From Saprospiraceae bacterium (GTDB taxonomy: Bacteria; Bacteroidota; Bacteroidia; Chitinophagales; Saprospiraceae), in the NCBI GenBank assembly GCA_016718505.1, contig JADKDE010000001.1, forward strand, positions 124,001 to 188,000: a DNA stretch of 64,000 bases, given 5' to 3'. The position numbers and the translations under genes were made by a program. Below the pieces are notes generated by a model. That model made no database searches and was not told the DNA's origin. It was given only the letters and a program-made list of their open reading frames with translations. Of this stretch, positions 37,702-47,216 are shown one piece after another. Every line of letters begins with the position of its first letter. The stretch's first letter is position 1.

Positions 37702-38466
37702 TTACTGTACTTTTTTGCTCTCGATGCCGAGCCCAAACAATGCGAAATCATACTTTACGGGGTCTGTGGGATCAAAGGCTCTGAGTTGGTCGGTCAGGTA
37801 GAGAACACCATCCCAATTGGGTTTCTGCGTGGTCAATATACCCAATCCCTTGGCGACTTGATAAACGTGCGTGTCCAGCGGCATCAGCAAGTGGCTGGGC
37901 GACAATTTCTTCCAAATGCCAAAGTCCACTCCCGCAGTATCGGACCGCACCATCCACCTCAAAAACATATTGAGCCGTTTGCAGGCCGATTTATTTTGGG
38001 GACTAGAAAAATGCTTCTTGGAGCGTTGGGTGAAATTTGGATTCTGAATAAAGGCCTGGTGCATCCGTTCGAGACCATTGAAAACAGGCAGATCTTCGAG
38101 GAGAAAATAATCCTCCATCGACTCGAATTGGCTATACGTCGCCTTAAAAAATCCGATCAATGAATGAAAATCTATACCATTGAAAGTGCGATACTGGAAG
38201 TCTCGGAGCGGCTTTAAATCGCTCATCTCGGCATTCATGACAAAGTCATAGGGAGCGTCGTCCATGAGCAATACGGCCTCCTTGGCTTTTTTGATGATCG
38301 CGGTGCGATTGCCCCACGAAAACAAAGCCGCCATCAAGCCAGCTATTTCGATATCTTGCTTCGCTCTGTATCGATGGGGTATGGAGATGGGATCTAAGGG
38401 AATAAACTCCTTTTGATTGTACTTTTGTACGAGGAGGTCTAGATAATCCTTTAGCCTCGTATCCAT
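37702..38466 (-). CDS. TIGR02757 (DUF2400) family protein
   Basis: The 254-residue protein matches the TIGR02757 family of unknown function: DPISIPHRYRAKQDIEIAGL near the start, AALFSWGNRTAIIKKA, FLRWMVRSD, then LLMPLDTHVYQVAKGLG and a C-terminal DFALFGLG. The His and Asp residues in LDTHVY are strongly conserved in what I recall of the family. It lies 18 nt behind infB and is probably cotranscribed with the rimP-nusA-infB operon. Confidence 0.85.
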   Translation of the reverse strand: MDTRLKDYLDLLVQKYNQKEFIPLDPISIPHRYRAKQDIEIAGLMAALFSWGNRTAIIKKAKEAVLLMDDAPYDFVMNAEMSDLKPLRDFQYRTFNGIDFHSLIGFFKATYSQFESMEDYFLLEDLPVFNGLERMHQAFIQNPNFTQRSKKHFSSPQNKSACKRLNMFLRWMVRSDTAGVDFGIWKKLSPSHLLMPLDTHVYQVAKGLGILTTQKPNWDGVLYLTDQLRAFDPTDPVKYDFALFGLGIESKKVQ

Positions 38467-38484
38467 GTGTCCAATTGGCTAGAT

Positions 38485-41237
38485 TTAATCCAATTTGGCT
38501 TTTACCTCGGTGATTTCGTAAGCCTCGATGGTGTCTCCTTCCTTGATGTCATTGAAGTTTTTGATGGTCAAACCGCACTCAAATCCAGATTTGACTTCCT
38601 TTACGTCCTCTTTGAAACGCTTCAATGAACTCAACTCCGCTGTAGAGCCCTCCTTGGTAGGATAGATCACGATACCATCTCTAACCAATCTGATGAGGGA
38701 GTTTTTGGAGATTTTACCCTCTTCAACATAACATCCCGCGATAGTTCCCACTTTGCTCATCTTGAAGATCTCACGAACGAGGACTTGAGCCGTAATTTTT
38801 TCTTCTTTGGTTGGCTCCAACATACCTTCGATGGCTGCCTTCACTTCTTCTATCGCTTCGTAGATGATGGAGTATAGCTTGATCTCCACGCCTTCTTTTT
38901 CGGCGATCTTTCTAGCACCAGAAGATGGTCTAACTTGGAATCCAACGATGATGGCATCCGAAGCACTGGCCAAAAGCACGTCACTTTCGATGATTTGACC
39001 TACTGCCTTGTGGATTACATTAACTTGTACCTTGTCGATAGAAAGCTTTATCAATGAGTCGGAAAGGGCTTCGATGGATCCATCCACGTCCCCTTTGACG
39101 ATCAAGTTCAATTCTTTGAAAGTACCCAAAGCCAATCTTCGTCCGATTTCGTCCAAAGAGATACGTTTATTGGCTCTATTAGATTGCTCACGATTGATCT
39201 GCGCGCGCTTTCCTGCGAGGATACGTGCTTCAGACTCAGAATCCATCACCTTGAACTTTTCGCCCGCCTGAGGGGCTCCTGTGAGGCCCAAAATCAAAAC
39301 CGGGGTAGAAGGTCCACTCTTGGTAGTTTTTTGTCCACGTTCATTGAACATGGCTTTTACCCTACCGCTGAATTCACCCGCAAGCACCGAATCTCCTATT
39401 TTCAAAGTTCCAGCTTCTACGAGGGCTTTGGTTACATAACCGCGACCTTTGTCGAGGGAAGCTTCGAGGACGGTACCCGTAGCCAATTTATTGGGATTGG
39501 CTTTTAAATCCAATATTTCTGCTTCTAGCAATATTTTTTCAAGAAGTTGTTCGATACCTAAGCCCTGCTTGGCACTGATATCTTGTGACTGGTATTTACC
39601 ACCCCACTCTTCTACTAGGAAGTTCATTTGTGCCAGTTCGTTTTTGATACGCTCTGGGTCTGCGCCAGGCTTGTCAATCTTATTGATCGCAAAAACGATT
39701 GGAACGTTAGCGGCTTGTGCGTGGGCGATGGCTTCACGCGTCTGTGGCATGATGGAGTCATCCGCTGCTATGATGATAACAGCCACGTCCGTTACTTTAG
39801 CACCTCTCGCTCTCATCGCGGTAAATGCTTCGTGACCTGGTGTATCTAGGAAGGTAACTTTCTTACCATTGGTTACCACTTCATAAGCACCGATATGCTG
39901 TGTGATACCTCCAGCCTCACCAGAAACGACATTCGCCTTACGGATAAAGTCCAACAAGGAGGTCTTACCGTGATCGACGTGACCCATAACCGTAACGATC
40001 GGAGCTCTCGGCTTCAAATCATTAGGATCATCTACTTCGACCACTACTTCTTCGATCTGTTCTTCTGCACTGATGAATTCTATTTCGTGCTCGAATTCGC
40101 TCGCTACCAATTCGATGATTTCAGCATCAAGACGCTGATTGATGGAAACGATCACACCAAGGTTCATACAAGTCATGATGACATTGGCGACAGGAACATT
40201 GAGCAAACTAGCCAACTCAGAAACAGAAATAAATTCTGTTACCTGCAATTTTCTGTTGCTGTTATCTTGTTCTAGGATTTCGTTCTTTTCTCGGATTCTA
40301 TCCCTATTGTCTCGGCGTATTTTTTGCCTTTTGTTGGTCTTACCTACATTAAGACGGGCCATGGTGGCCTTTATCTTTTCGTCGATCTCCTTTTGAGACA
40401 CTTCCTTAGTCTGCATAGGAGGTCTTGCTGGCTGACCTGGACGACCTTGTTGATTGAATCCGCCTGGTCTATTTTGACCACCCGGTTGATTGAAATTGCC
40501 CTCATTGATGGGACCAGCCTGTTTTCTTTTGCGTTTCTTTTTATCCGCATCGGATACACCTTGTTGGTTGGGATTGTTGTCCGTCCGTGGGGCGGGCTTA
40601 GGCCTTTCCGCAGGAGGTGGTGGAGGCGTTGGTTTTGGACGCTCGAATCTATTTGTATCGATTTTGCCCAATATTTTTAAACCCCTCAATTCTGGGGTCT
40701 CAGCCCTCATCATATTGTCATCCACGACTGGTCCATCCACCGCAGTGACTATGGGCTCTTCCTTGGGTGTCTCTACAGGTATTTCTGGCTTTTTTTTCCT
40801 CTACAGGTTTTGGTATTTCCTTTGACTCAACGGGGAGGAACGACTTCCTTCGGTTTTGGCTTGTCGAGGTCAATTTTTCCTACGACTTTAGGGCCTTTTA
40901 GGATAATTTCTTCTCTTTTTATCGAGTCATCTTTCACCTCCTTGGTTTCTACAACCACTGGAGGCTTTACTTCTTCTACAGGCTTTGGCTTCACAGCCTC
41001 GTGAAAAATTTCTTTTTTGGGTTGTACGCGATTGGTACCCATCAACAATTGATCAGCCTTTTCCTTGATCTCAATAGAACCTTGAAACTCTTTTAACAAT
41101 TCCCCATACATCGCATCATCGATCTTTGCAGTCGGCTTGTTTTCAATTTCAAAGCCTTTCAAAGACAGATGTTCCACTATCGTGGAGGTGGCGACATTGA
41201 GCTCTTTGGCTATTTTTACTAATAAACGTTTTTCCAT
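38485..41237 (-). CDS. infB: Translation initiation factor IF-2, with two frameshifts in the given sequence
   Basis: IF-2 places initiator tRNA on the ribosome. The N-terminal part ([15 protein letters not shown]..., starting at 41237) carries the IF2_N-type helix and a proline/lysine-rich linker. The main part has [27 protein letters not shown] and NKID of the G domain, followed by domains II-IV. Two one-base insertions break it. One is an extra C in CCTCCCCGTTGAG (about 40835), the other an extra A in the A8 run at 40790-40797. Removing both yields a continuous 916-residue protein reading [20 protein letters not shown] across the junction. As infB is essential, assembly errors are the likely cause. 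Confidence 0.95.
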
Positions 41238-41336
41238 TCTTTTCTCAGAATTCTGCAAAAACAGATTTTATACTACAAAGGTATGTTAAAAAATGATTAA
41301 TTATATTCTTTTTCAATCAGTTACATAAGCTAGACT

Positions 41337-42575
41337 TTAATCTTCAAACTCGGCTGATAATATTTTTATAACTTCTTGGACCGTCTCTTCTTCTAGGTCC
41401 GTTCGGCGTACCAACTCCTCAGGACTTAGTGCCAACACACTTCTAGCAGAGTCACATCCGATGGATTTAAGCTGCTGAATAACCCATCCATCGATGGCAT
41501 CCAAAAATTCGTCCAAATCGACATCGTCAAGTTCTGCGCCCTCTTGATTGTCTCTATAAACGTCGATTTCATATCCGCTCAACTTGGATGCAAGTTTGAT
41601 ATTCGCTCCTCCCTTACCGATGGCCAAGGAAACTTGGTCGGGCTTGAGATATACCGAAGCTCTTTTGTTGACCGTATCCAAAGCGATATTGGTGATTTTC
41701 GCTGGAGTCAATGATCGCTGTATATAGAGCGATTCGTTGGTCGTATAATTGACTATATCGATATTTTCGTTTCTCAACTCTCTAACGATGCCGTGGATAC
41801 GAGAACCCTTCATACCAACGCAAGCCCCAACTGGGTCTATACGCTCATCGTAAGACTCTACGGCAACCTTGGCTCTTTCACCCGGTAACCTCACTATCTT
41901 TTTGATCGTAATCAATCCATCTTCTATCTCTGGAACTTCTTGCTCCATCAGTTTTTCGAGGAATTTTTCTTCAGTCCTAGAGATCGTGATCATCGGTGAA
42001 TTGTTACGCATTTCTACCTTTTTGATGACGGCCTTGACCATATCGCCTTTTTTATAAAAATCGCCTTTGATCATCTCAAGTCTTGGCAATACCAATTCGT
42101 GATTCGTAGCATCGTCCAAGATCAAAAATTCTCTTTTTAGGATTTGATTTACTTCTCCTATGACGATATCTCCTACTCTATCGGCGTATTTGCGATAGAC
42201 GTCGTCTTTTTCGAGTTCCATCAACCGAGAATTGAGCGTCTGACGGGCAGCCATGATCGCCCTTCTGCCAAAATCCTCTAGTTCTACTGGCTCGTAGCAG
42301 TCGTCCCCTATTTCGTAGTCCGCATCGATGCTTGAAGCCTCTTGAAATGAAATCTGTGATTTCTCGTCGGTTACCTCGCCGTCTGGAACGATATTTCTAA
42401 CCCTCCACATCTCCAAGTCCCCTTTGGTAGGATTGACGATGACATCAAAATTTTCGTCAGATCCGTATTTTTTCTTGATCAAAGTCCTAAATACATCCTC
42501 CAGAACCCTCATCATCGTGGGCCTATCTATATTCTTACCAGATTTAAAATCCGAAAAAATGTCAATGAAATTCAT
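41337..42575 (-). CDS. nusA: Transcription termination/antitermination factor NusA
   Basis: The 412-residue protein has the NusA N-terminal polymerase-binding domain (about 1-130). An S1 domain follows (ADRVGDIVIGEVNQI; about 135-200), then two KH domains (GACVGMKGSRIHGIVRELRN and VSLAIGKGGANIKLASKLSG). A short acidic C-terminal part (VDLDEFLDAI) with a helix-hairpin-like end (ALSPEELVRRTDLEEETVQE) completes it. It lacks the duplicated acidic repeats of enterobacterial NusA, as is normal outside that group. It sits between rimP and infB, 12 nt from rimP. Confidence 0.95.
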   Translation of the reverse strand: MNFIDIFSDFKSGKNIDRPTMMRVLEDVFRTLIKKKYGSDENFDVIVNPTKGDLEMWRVRNIVPDGEVTDEKSQISFQEASSIDADYEIGDDCYEPVELEDFGRRAIMAARQTLNSRLMELEKDDVYRKYADRVGDIVIGEVNQILKREFLILDDATNHELVLPRLEMIKGDFYKKGDMVKAVIKKVEMRNNSPMITISRTEEKFLEKLMEQEVPEIEDGLITIKKIVRLPGERAKVAVESYDERIDPVGACVGMKGSRIHGIVRELRNENIDIVNYTTNESLYIQRSLTPAKITNIALDTVNKRASVYLKPDQVSLAIGKGGANIKLASKLSGYEIDVYRDNQEGAELDDVDLDEFLDAIDGWVIQQLKSIGCDSARSVLALSPEELVRRTDLEEETVQEVIKILSAEFED

Positions 42576-42587
42576 ACTTTTATTTTT

Positions 42588-43064
42588 TTAAAATCTAATT
42601 TTTATGATTGCTTTATCGATCGTATCGTATTTGAATTGATGCTCTATAGTCTTTAGGACATTCTTTTTCCCTTCTTTTTCCTTGTGTTGGCTCACAACTA
42701 TGATTCCCGTATCATTCGCTTCTTTCAGCGCTCCCTCAACTGTCTCTCCTACTTTCGGCTGAATAGAAATTTCTCTTCCCAAGTTCTTGATGAATTGGCG
42801 CGGAAACACCAACGGTCTGTCTATGCCAGGGCTGGACACTTCGATCTTATCGACAGACTCGATTAAATTTTCAGCTTGTAGAAAACCATCGATGGCTTTA
42901 TTGATCAATCGACATCGCCCCAAATCCATCCCTTTATCCGCATCCACATACACCTCCAACAAGCCCGAAGCCGTAAAATCCACTTCTACCACATAACAAT
43001 CCGAGTACACCTCGTCCTGAAACAAGGTAGCTAAAAAATGTTCAACCGCTGTCTTAATGTCCAT
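42588..43064 (-). CDS. rimP: Ribosome maturation factor RimP
   Basis: The 158-residue protein matches RimP, which helps assemble the 30S subunit. The N-terminal domain contains LEVYVDADKGMDLGRCRLIN then a second block KIEVSSPGIDRPLVFPRQFI, the family signature 'EVSSPGxDRPL'. A C-terminal Sm-like barrel follows (VEGALKEANDTGIIV). First gene of the conserved rimP-nusA-infB operon. Confidence 0.93.
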   Translation of the reverse strand: MDIKTAVEHFLATLFQDEVYSDCYVVEVDFTASGLLEVYVDADKGMDLGRCRLINKAIDGFLQAENLIESVDKIEVSSPGIDRPLVFPRQFIKNLGREISIQPKVGETVEGALKEANDTGIIVVSQHKEKEGKKNVLKTIEHQFKYDTIDKAIIKIRF

Positions 43065-43127
43065 ATATTACCGCAAAAGAAAAGGGAACCAAACTGGCCC
43101 CCTCTACATACTTTTTACATTCTGGTG

Positions 43128-43135
43128 CAAAGGTA
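43128..43135 (-). promoter_or_regulatory. -7 box of the rimP-nusA-infB operon
   Basis: On the minus strand TACCTTTG fits TAnnTTTG and lies 63 nt before the rimP start. No TTG is seen at the expected -33 position, so only the downstream element is supported. Confidence 0.4.
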
Positions 43136-43328
43136 AGAAGAAAAACCCTTATTTGTATCTCCTAGCCATATGTTTTTAATATTTAATAATTGAAGCACCC
43201 TGGATTCCGCACTGTTTTGGGATATACCATAGGCCAAAGGCTAACATGATATTGCTCTGCGCGTGATACACCAATACCTTGCATTTAAGCTGACGGAAAG
43301 CCTTTTTACTTTCGTCTCTTCTTTATTT

Positions 43329-43445
43329 GGGCGTCCCCCTCCTCGCCTCGAAGGCGAGATCGGGTCGCGGCCTTCACGGGTTCCGTCTCTTTGTGACCCT
43401 GCTGTCGCAGGCCGTTACGGTCGCTGACGCGCGCGGGGAGGGGCG
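43329..43445 (+). repeat. Dispersed GC-rich repeat, family F1, copy c
   Basis: It runs from GGGCGTCCCCCTCCTCGCC to GGTCGCTGACGCGCGCGGGG. Hairpin CTCG-AAGG-CGAG is intact. The second hairpin (GTCTCTTTGTGAC) is weakened, and the third has one inserted base (CTGCTGTCGCAG). Confidence 0.85.
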
Positions 43446-43496
43446 GATTTGGTATTGGATTAAACGTTCGGTGTAGGTTGCATTTTCGTGGCGGTT

Positions 43497-43590
43497 AAAT
43501 CATAGCTTGACAATGATTCGATTTAGTTTCAAATTGGAAATTTGGCAATAGTAAGTCGTAGGCACAGCCTACGCCTAGCGGAGGGAGAAT
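43497..43590 (+). repeat. Dispersed repeat, family F3, copy a
   Basis: AATCATAGCTTGACAATGAT is followed by a 50-nt AT-rich part, then the hairpin GTAGGC-ACA-GCCTAC and GCCTAGCGG. The same order recurs at 53960-54045 in decayed form, and the hairpin portion recurs twice at 53034-53145. Confidence 0.7.
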
Positions 43591-43716
43591 CATATCTTGC
43601 AAGTTCATAACGGTACTATATTTTTGCTAGATTATGCAAATCTCATACAAACATATTACGATAATGGTAAATATATAACAAGTATATTTAAAAAACGACT
43701 TTTTGGCTTCAAATAG

Positions 43717-43732
43717 TGGTAAAATTTTACCA
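43717..43732. promoter_or_regulatory. Perfect palindrome upstream of the lipoprotein array
   Basis: TGGTAAAATTTTACCA is a perfect 16-bp palindrome about 110 nt before the first array gene. It covers the place where a -33 element would stand for the -7-like TAACTTTG at 43750-43757, and lies 29 nt above the better promoter at 43762-43792. It is a plausible regulator-binding site. It resembles the palindrome before parDE only in its TTACCA half. Confidence 0.45.
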
Positions 43733-43761
43733 TAAAAAAAATTCTATGGTAACTTTGGGAG

Positions 43762-43792
43762 TTGTCGGTTTTGTTTTTAAGTCTTAATTTTG
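43762..43792 (+). promoter_or_regulatory. Promoter of the lipoprotein array
   Basis: TTG (43762-43764), 20 nt, TAATTTTG (43785-43792) fits the Bacteroidota consensus well and predicts a leader of about 45 nt before ATG 43844. A second -7-like box, TAACTTTG, lies upstream at 43750-43757. Confidence 0.55.
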
Positions 43793-43843
43793 ATTTTGAA
43801 CCAAGATAGTATCTTTAAAACTGATTTTTTAAACCTCTTTATC

Positions 43844-44356
43844 ATGAAAAGCGCAATCATCATCTTCTTTTCTATCTTACTCTTAGCCTCTTGCAAAAAA
43901 GAGAAAATACCCGACGCCCTTCCTCCCATCACTACTGAAGGCAAAGGCACTTTCGGATGCAAGATCAATGGAGAGATTTGGATACCCAAAACCCAAGACG
44001 AGTTCCTCGGCAATAATTTTGACTTGTATGCGAACTATGACGATGCTTCTCATGTAATCGACATTTTCGCCTCTAAAAGGTACGGGGAATTTGATGAAGG
44101 GTTTGCAGTATATATCTGGAGACCTACTATGACAGGATTGCAAGATACAGCGAGGATTGGAATAGATTTCCAAAATATGAACCAATCTATAGAAATGTAT
44201 CGAAATAATAATTCTAGCAAATTAACCAAACTTGAACTAATAAGATTTGATATGCCTAATCGAATCGCAAGTGGAACCTTTGAGGCAATTTTAATAAAAC
44301 AATCAAATAAGGATACCCTTCGAATTACTGAAGGCCGATTCGATGTGAGATTTTAG
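43844..44356 (+). CDS. Array lipoprotein copy 1 (type A centre)
   Basis: The 170-residue lipoprotein starts at 43844; upstream in-frame codons precede the promoter and are not used. Its leader (MKSAIIIFFSILLLASC, Cys17) differs from the other copies, marking it as the ancestral or edge copy. The constant block GKGTFGCKINGEIWIPKTQD leads to centre NYDDASHVIDIFASKRYGEF, then AVYIWRPTMTGLQDTARIG and the NQSIEMYRNNNSSKLTK block. It ends LRITEGRFDVRF. The FGCKINGEIW motif resembles small Bacteroidota lipoproteins of the DUF6252 type; this is tentative. The function is unknown. Confidence 0.8.
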   Translation: MKSAIIIFFSILLLASCKKEKIPDALPPITTEGKGTFGCKINGEIWIPKTQDEFLGNNFDLYANYDDASHVIDIFASKRYGEFDEGFAVYIWRPTMTGLQDTARIGIDFQNMNQSIEMYRNNNSSKLTKLELIRFDMPNRIASGTFEAILIKQSNKDTLRITEGRFDVRF

Positions 44357-44391
44357 TAATACATTTTTTAAAAACAATAAACAACAATATC

Positions 44392-44918
44392 ATGAAAACA
44401 TACTAACCATCCTTGTAAGTGTCGCCATCATCCTATCTCTCGCCTCCTCCTGCAAAAAAGAGAAAATGCCCGACGCCCTCCCACCCATCACTACGGAAGG
44501 CAAAGGTACTTTCGGATGCAAGATCAATGGGGAGATTTGGATACCCAAAACGCAAGACGAGTTCCTCGGCAATAATTTTAACCTTTATTCAATTTATGAG
44601 GAAGATTTACCAAAGCGAATTAGCGTAGTAGCTTCTAAAAGGTACGATGATTACGCGCAGGAATTCGCAATTTTTATTTACGAACCGATTACATTGGGTG
44701 TTTTGGACACCAACGTCATCAGTATGAATTACATTGATGTAAACATCAGCATTGAAAATTATCAAAATCATATGTTTAGGCAATTTACAAATTTCATCAT
44801 CACTAGATATGATAAGACCAATCGGATTGTGTCTGGCACTTTTGAAGGACTTTTAGTAAAATCCATTACCAAAGATTCTATTAGAATCACCGAAGGTCGC
44901 TTCGATGTGAGGTTTTAG
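44392..44918 (+). CDS. Array lipoprotein copy 2 (type B centre), frameshifted in the leader
   Basis: The start ATGAAAACATACTAACC lacks one A compared with the other copies (ATGAAAAACATACTAACC), so as given the frame stops after four codons. An internal ATG at 44466 (MPDALPP) would remove the lipoprotein signal. Adding the A gives a 175-residue protein. The centre is IYEEDLPKRISVVASKRYDD followed by type B EFAIFIYEPITLGVLDTNVI and a FTNFIITRYDKTNR block. The slip may be a read error or a true off-switch. Confidence 0.75.
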
Positions 44919-44960
44919 GATTTAATACATTTTTAAAAAAAAACAATAAATAACAATAAT

Positions 44961-45485
44961 ATGAAAAACATACTAACCATCTTAGTGAGTGTCGCCATCA
45001 TCCTATCTCTTGCCTCCTCCTGCAAAAAAGAGAAAATGCCCGACTCCCTTCCTCCCATCACTACGGAAGGCAAAGGTACTTTCGGATGCAAGATCAATGG
45101 CGAGATTTGGATACCTAAAACCCAAGACGAGTTCCTGGGTAATAATTTTAACCTGTATGCAGCGTGGGAGGCTACTCCTCAGCGAATAAGCGTAGTAGCT
45201 TCTAAAAGGTACGATGATTACGCGCAGGAGTTCGCTATATATATTTATGAACCGATTACATTGGGTGTTTTAGACACAAGTGCAATCTATATGCGGTACA
45301 CCGATGTGAACATTACCATTGAAAGTTATAGAAATTCAAGGTACAAGCATTTTACAAATTTCATCATTTCAAGATATGATAAGACCAATCGGATTGTGTC
45401 TGGCACTTTTGATGGGCTATTGGTAAAACCTGATAATCAAGATTCCATTCGAATCACCGAAGGTCGCTTCGATGTGAGATTTTAA
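44961..45485 (+). CDS. Array lipoprotein copy 3 (type B centre)
   Basis: The 174-residue lipoprotein has leader MKNILTILVSVAIILSLASS with Cys21. The constant block is followed by first variable block AAWEATPQRISVVASKRYDD, type B second block IYEPITLGVLDTSAIYMRYT, and a slightly different third block (FIISRYDKTNR...FDGLLVKPDNQDS). It has the constant ending. Unlike copy 2 it carries the AWEATPQ block, shared with copies 4 and 7. Confidence 0.8.
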   Translation: MKNILTILVSVAIILSLASSCKKEKMPDSLPPITTEGKGTFGCKINGEIWIPKTQDEFLGNNFNLYAAWEATPQRISVVASKRYDDYAQEFAIYIYEPITLGVLDTSAIYMRYTDVNITIESYRNSRYKHFTNFIISRYDKTNRIVSGTFDGLLVKPDNQDSIRITEGRFDVRF

Positions 45486-45524
45486 GATTTAATACATTTT
45501 TTAAAAAAAATAAATAACAATAAT

Positions 45525-46049
45525 ATGAAAAACATACTAACCATCCTTGCGAGTGTCGCCATCATCTTATCTCTTGCCTCTTCTTGCAAAAAAGAGAAAA
45601 TGCCCGACGCCCTCCCTCCCATCACTATGGAAGGCAAAGGTACTTTCGGATGCAAGATCAATGGGGAGATTTGGATTCCCAAAACTCAAGACGAGTTCCT
45701 GGGTAATAACTTTGACTTGTATTCGGCTTGGGAAGCTACCCCGCAGCGAATATTCCTCTTGGCATCCAAGCGGTATGGGGATTTTGATGAAGGGTTTGCA
45801 GTATATATCTGGAGACCTACTATGACAGGATTGCAAGATACAGCTAGGATTATTATAGATTTCCAAAATCGAAAAACATCTTTAGAATTATTTTCAAATT
45901 TAACTGTTAGAAACTTAACTAAATTAGAAATTTCACGCTTTGATATGACAAATCGAATCGCAAGTGGCACTTTTGAGGGTGTTCTGATTAAAGAATCAGA
46001 AAATGATACCCTTCGAATCACCGAAGGTCGCTTCGATGTAAGAATTTAG
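45525..46049 (+). CDS. Array lipoprotein copy 4 (chimeric centre)
   Basis: The 174-residue lipoprotein joins an AWEATPQ first block (SAWEATPQRIFLLASKRYGD), otherwise seen with type B centres (copies 3 and 7), to a type A second block (AVYIWRPTMTGLQDTARIII) and the RKTSLELFSNLTVRNLTK third block. From 45787 to 46021 its DNA is identical, by reading, to copy 5 (46351-46585), although the preceding blocks differ. This is the clearest recombinant in the array. It ends FDVRI rather than FDVRF. Confidence 0.8.
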   Translation: MKNILTILASVAIILSLASSCKKEKMPDALPPITMEGKGTFGCKINGEIWIPKTQDEFLGNNFDLYSAWEATPQRIFLLASKRYGDFDEGFAVYIWRPTMTGLQDTARIIIDFQNRKTSLELFSNLTVRNLTKLEISRFDMTNRIASGTFEGVLIKESENDTLRITEGRFDVRI

Positions 46050-46088
46050 GATTTAATACATTTTTTAAAAACAATAAATAACAATAAT

Positions 46089-46613
46089 ATGAAAAACATA
46101 CTAACCATCTTAGTGAGTGTCGCCATCATCCTATCTCTTGCCTCCTCCTGCAAAAAAGAGAAAATGCCCGACGCCCTCCCACCCATCACTACGGAAGGCA
46201 AAGGTACTTTTGGATGCAAGATCAATGGGGAGATTTGGATACCCAAAACGCAAGACGAGTTCCTGGGTAATAACTTTGACTTGTATGCAAACTATGACGA
46301 TGCCTCTCATGTAATCGACATTTTCGCCTCTAAAAGGTACGGGGAATTTAATGAAGGGTTTGCAGTATATATCTGGAGACCTACTATGACAGGATTGCAA
46401 GATACAGCTAGGATTATTATAGATTTCCAAAATCGAAAAACATCTTTAGAATTATTTTCAAATTTAACTGTTAGAAACTTAACTAAATTAGAAATTTCAC
46501 GCTTTGATATGACAAATCGAATCGCAAGTGGCACTTTTGAGGGTGTTCTGATTAAAGAATCAGAAAATGATACCCTTCGAATCACAGAAGGTCGCTTCGA
46601 TGTAAGATTTTAG
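46089..46613 (+). CDS. Array lipoprotein copy 5 (type A centre)
   Basis: The 174-residue lipoprotein has the common leader with Cys21. Its first block NYDDASHVIDIFASKRYGEF is that of copies 1 and 6. The second block is type A and the third block RKTSLELFSNLTVRNLTK is that of copy 4. Hence its two halves have different nearest relatives. It is intact, with the constant ending RITEGRFDVRF. Confidence 0.8.
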   Translation: MKNILTILVSVAIILSLASSCKKEKMPDALPPITTEGKGTFGCKINGEIWIPKTQDEFLGNNFDLYANYDDASHVIDIFASKRYGEFNEGFAVYIWRPTMTGLQDTARIIIDFQNRKTSLELFSNLTVRNLTKLEISRFDMTNRIASGTFEGVLIKESENDTLRITEGRFDVRF

Positions 46614-46652
46614 GATTTAATACATTTTTTAAAAACAATAAATAACAATAAT

Positions 46653-47176
46653 ATGAAAAACATTCTAACCATCCTTACGAGTGTCGCCATCATCCTATCT
46701 CTTGCCTCCTCCTGCAAAAAGAGAAAATGCCCGACGCCCTCCCTCCCATCACTACGGAAGGCAAAGGCACTTTCGGATGCAAGATCAATGGCGAGATTTG
46801 GATACCCAAAACTCAAGACGAGTTCCTGGGTAATAACTTTGACTTGTATGCAAACTATGACGATGCCTCTCATGTAATCGACATTTTCGCCTCTAAAAGG
46901 TACGGGGAATTTAATGAAGGGTTTGCAGTATATATCTGGAGACCTACTATGACAGGATTGCAAGATACAGCGAGGATTGGAATAGATTTCCAAAATATAA
47001 ACCAATCTATAGAAATGTATCGAAATAATACATCTAGCAAATTAACCAAACTTGAACTGATAAGATTTGATATGCCTAATCGAATCGCAAGTGGAACCTT
47101 TGAGGCAATTTTAATAAAACAATCAAAAAATGATACCCTTCGAATCACCGAAGGTCGCTTCGATGTGAGGTTTTAG
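46653..47176 (+). CDS. Array lipoprotein copy 6 (type A centre), frameshifted after the lipobox
   Basis: The run after the lipobox Cys codon reads TGCAAAAAGAG instead of TGCAAAAAAGAG, so one A is missing and translation leaves the frame right after Cys21. Restoring it gives a 174-residue protein. The centre is NYDDASHVIDIFASKRYGEF, type A, with the NINQSIEMYRNNTSSKLTK block of copy 1. The slip is in a homopolymer, as in copy 2 and infB, so a read error is the simplest reason. Confidence 0.75.
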
Positions 47177-47216
47177 GATTTAATACATTTTTTAAAAAAA
47201 AATAAATAACAATAAT

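Larger units (their letters stand above)
43065..43843. other. Divergent region between rimP and the lipoprotein array
   Basis: The 779-bp gap contains the rimP promoter candidate (43128-43135), an F1 copy (43329-43445), an F3 copy (43497-43590), a 16-bp palindrome (43717-43732) and promoter-like elements for the array (43750-43792). I find no gene in it. Confidence 0.7.
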
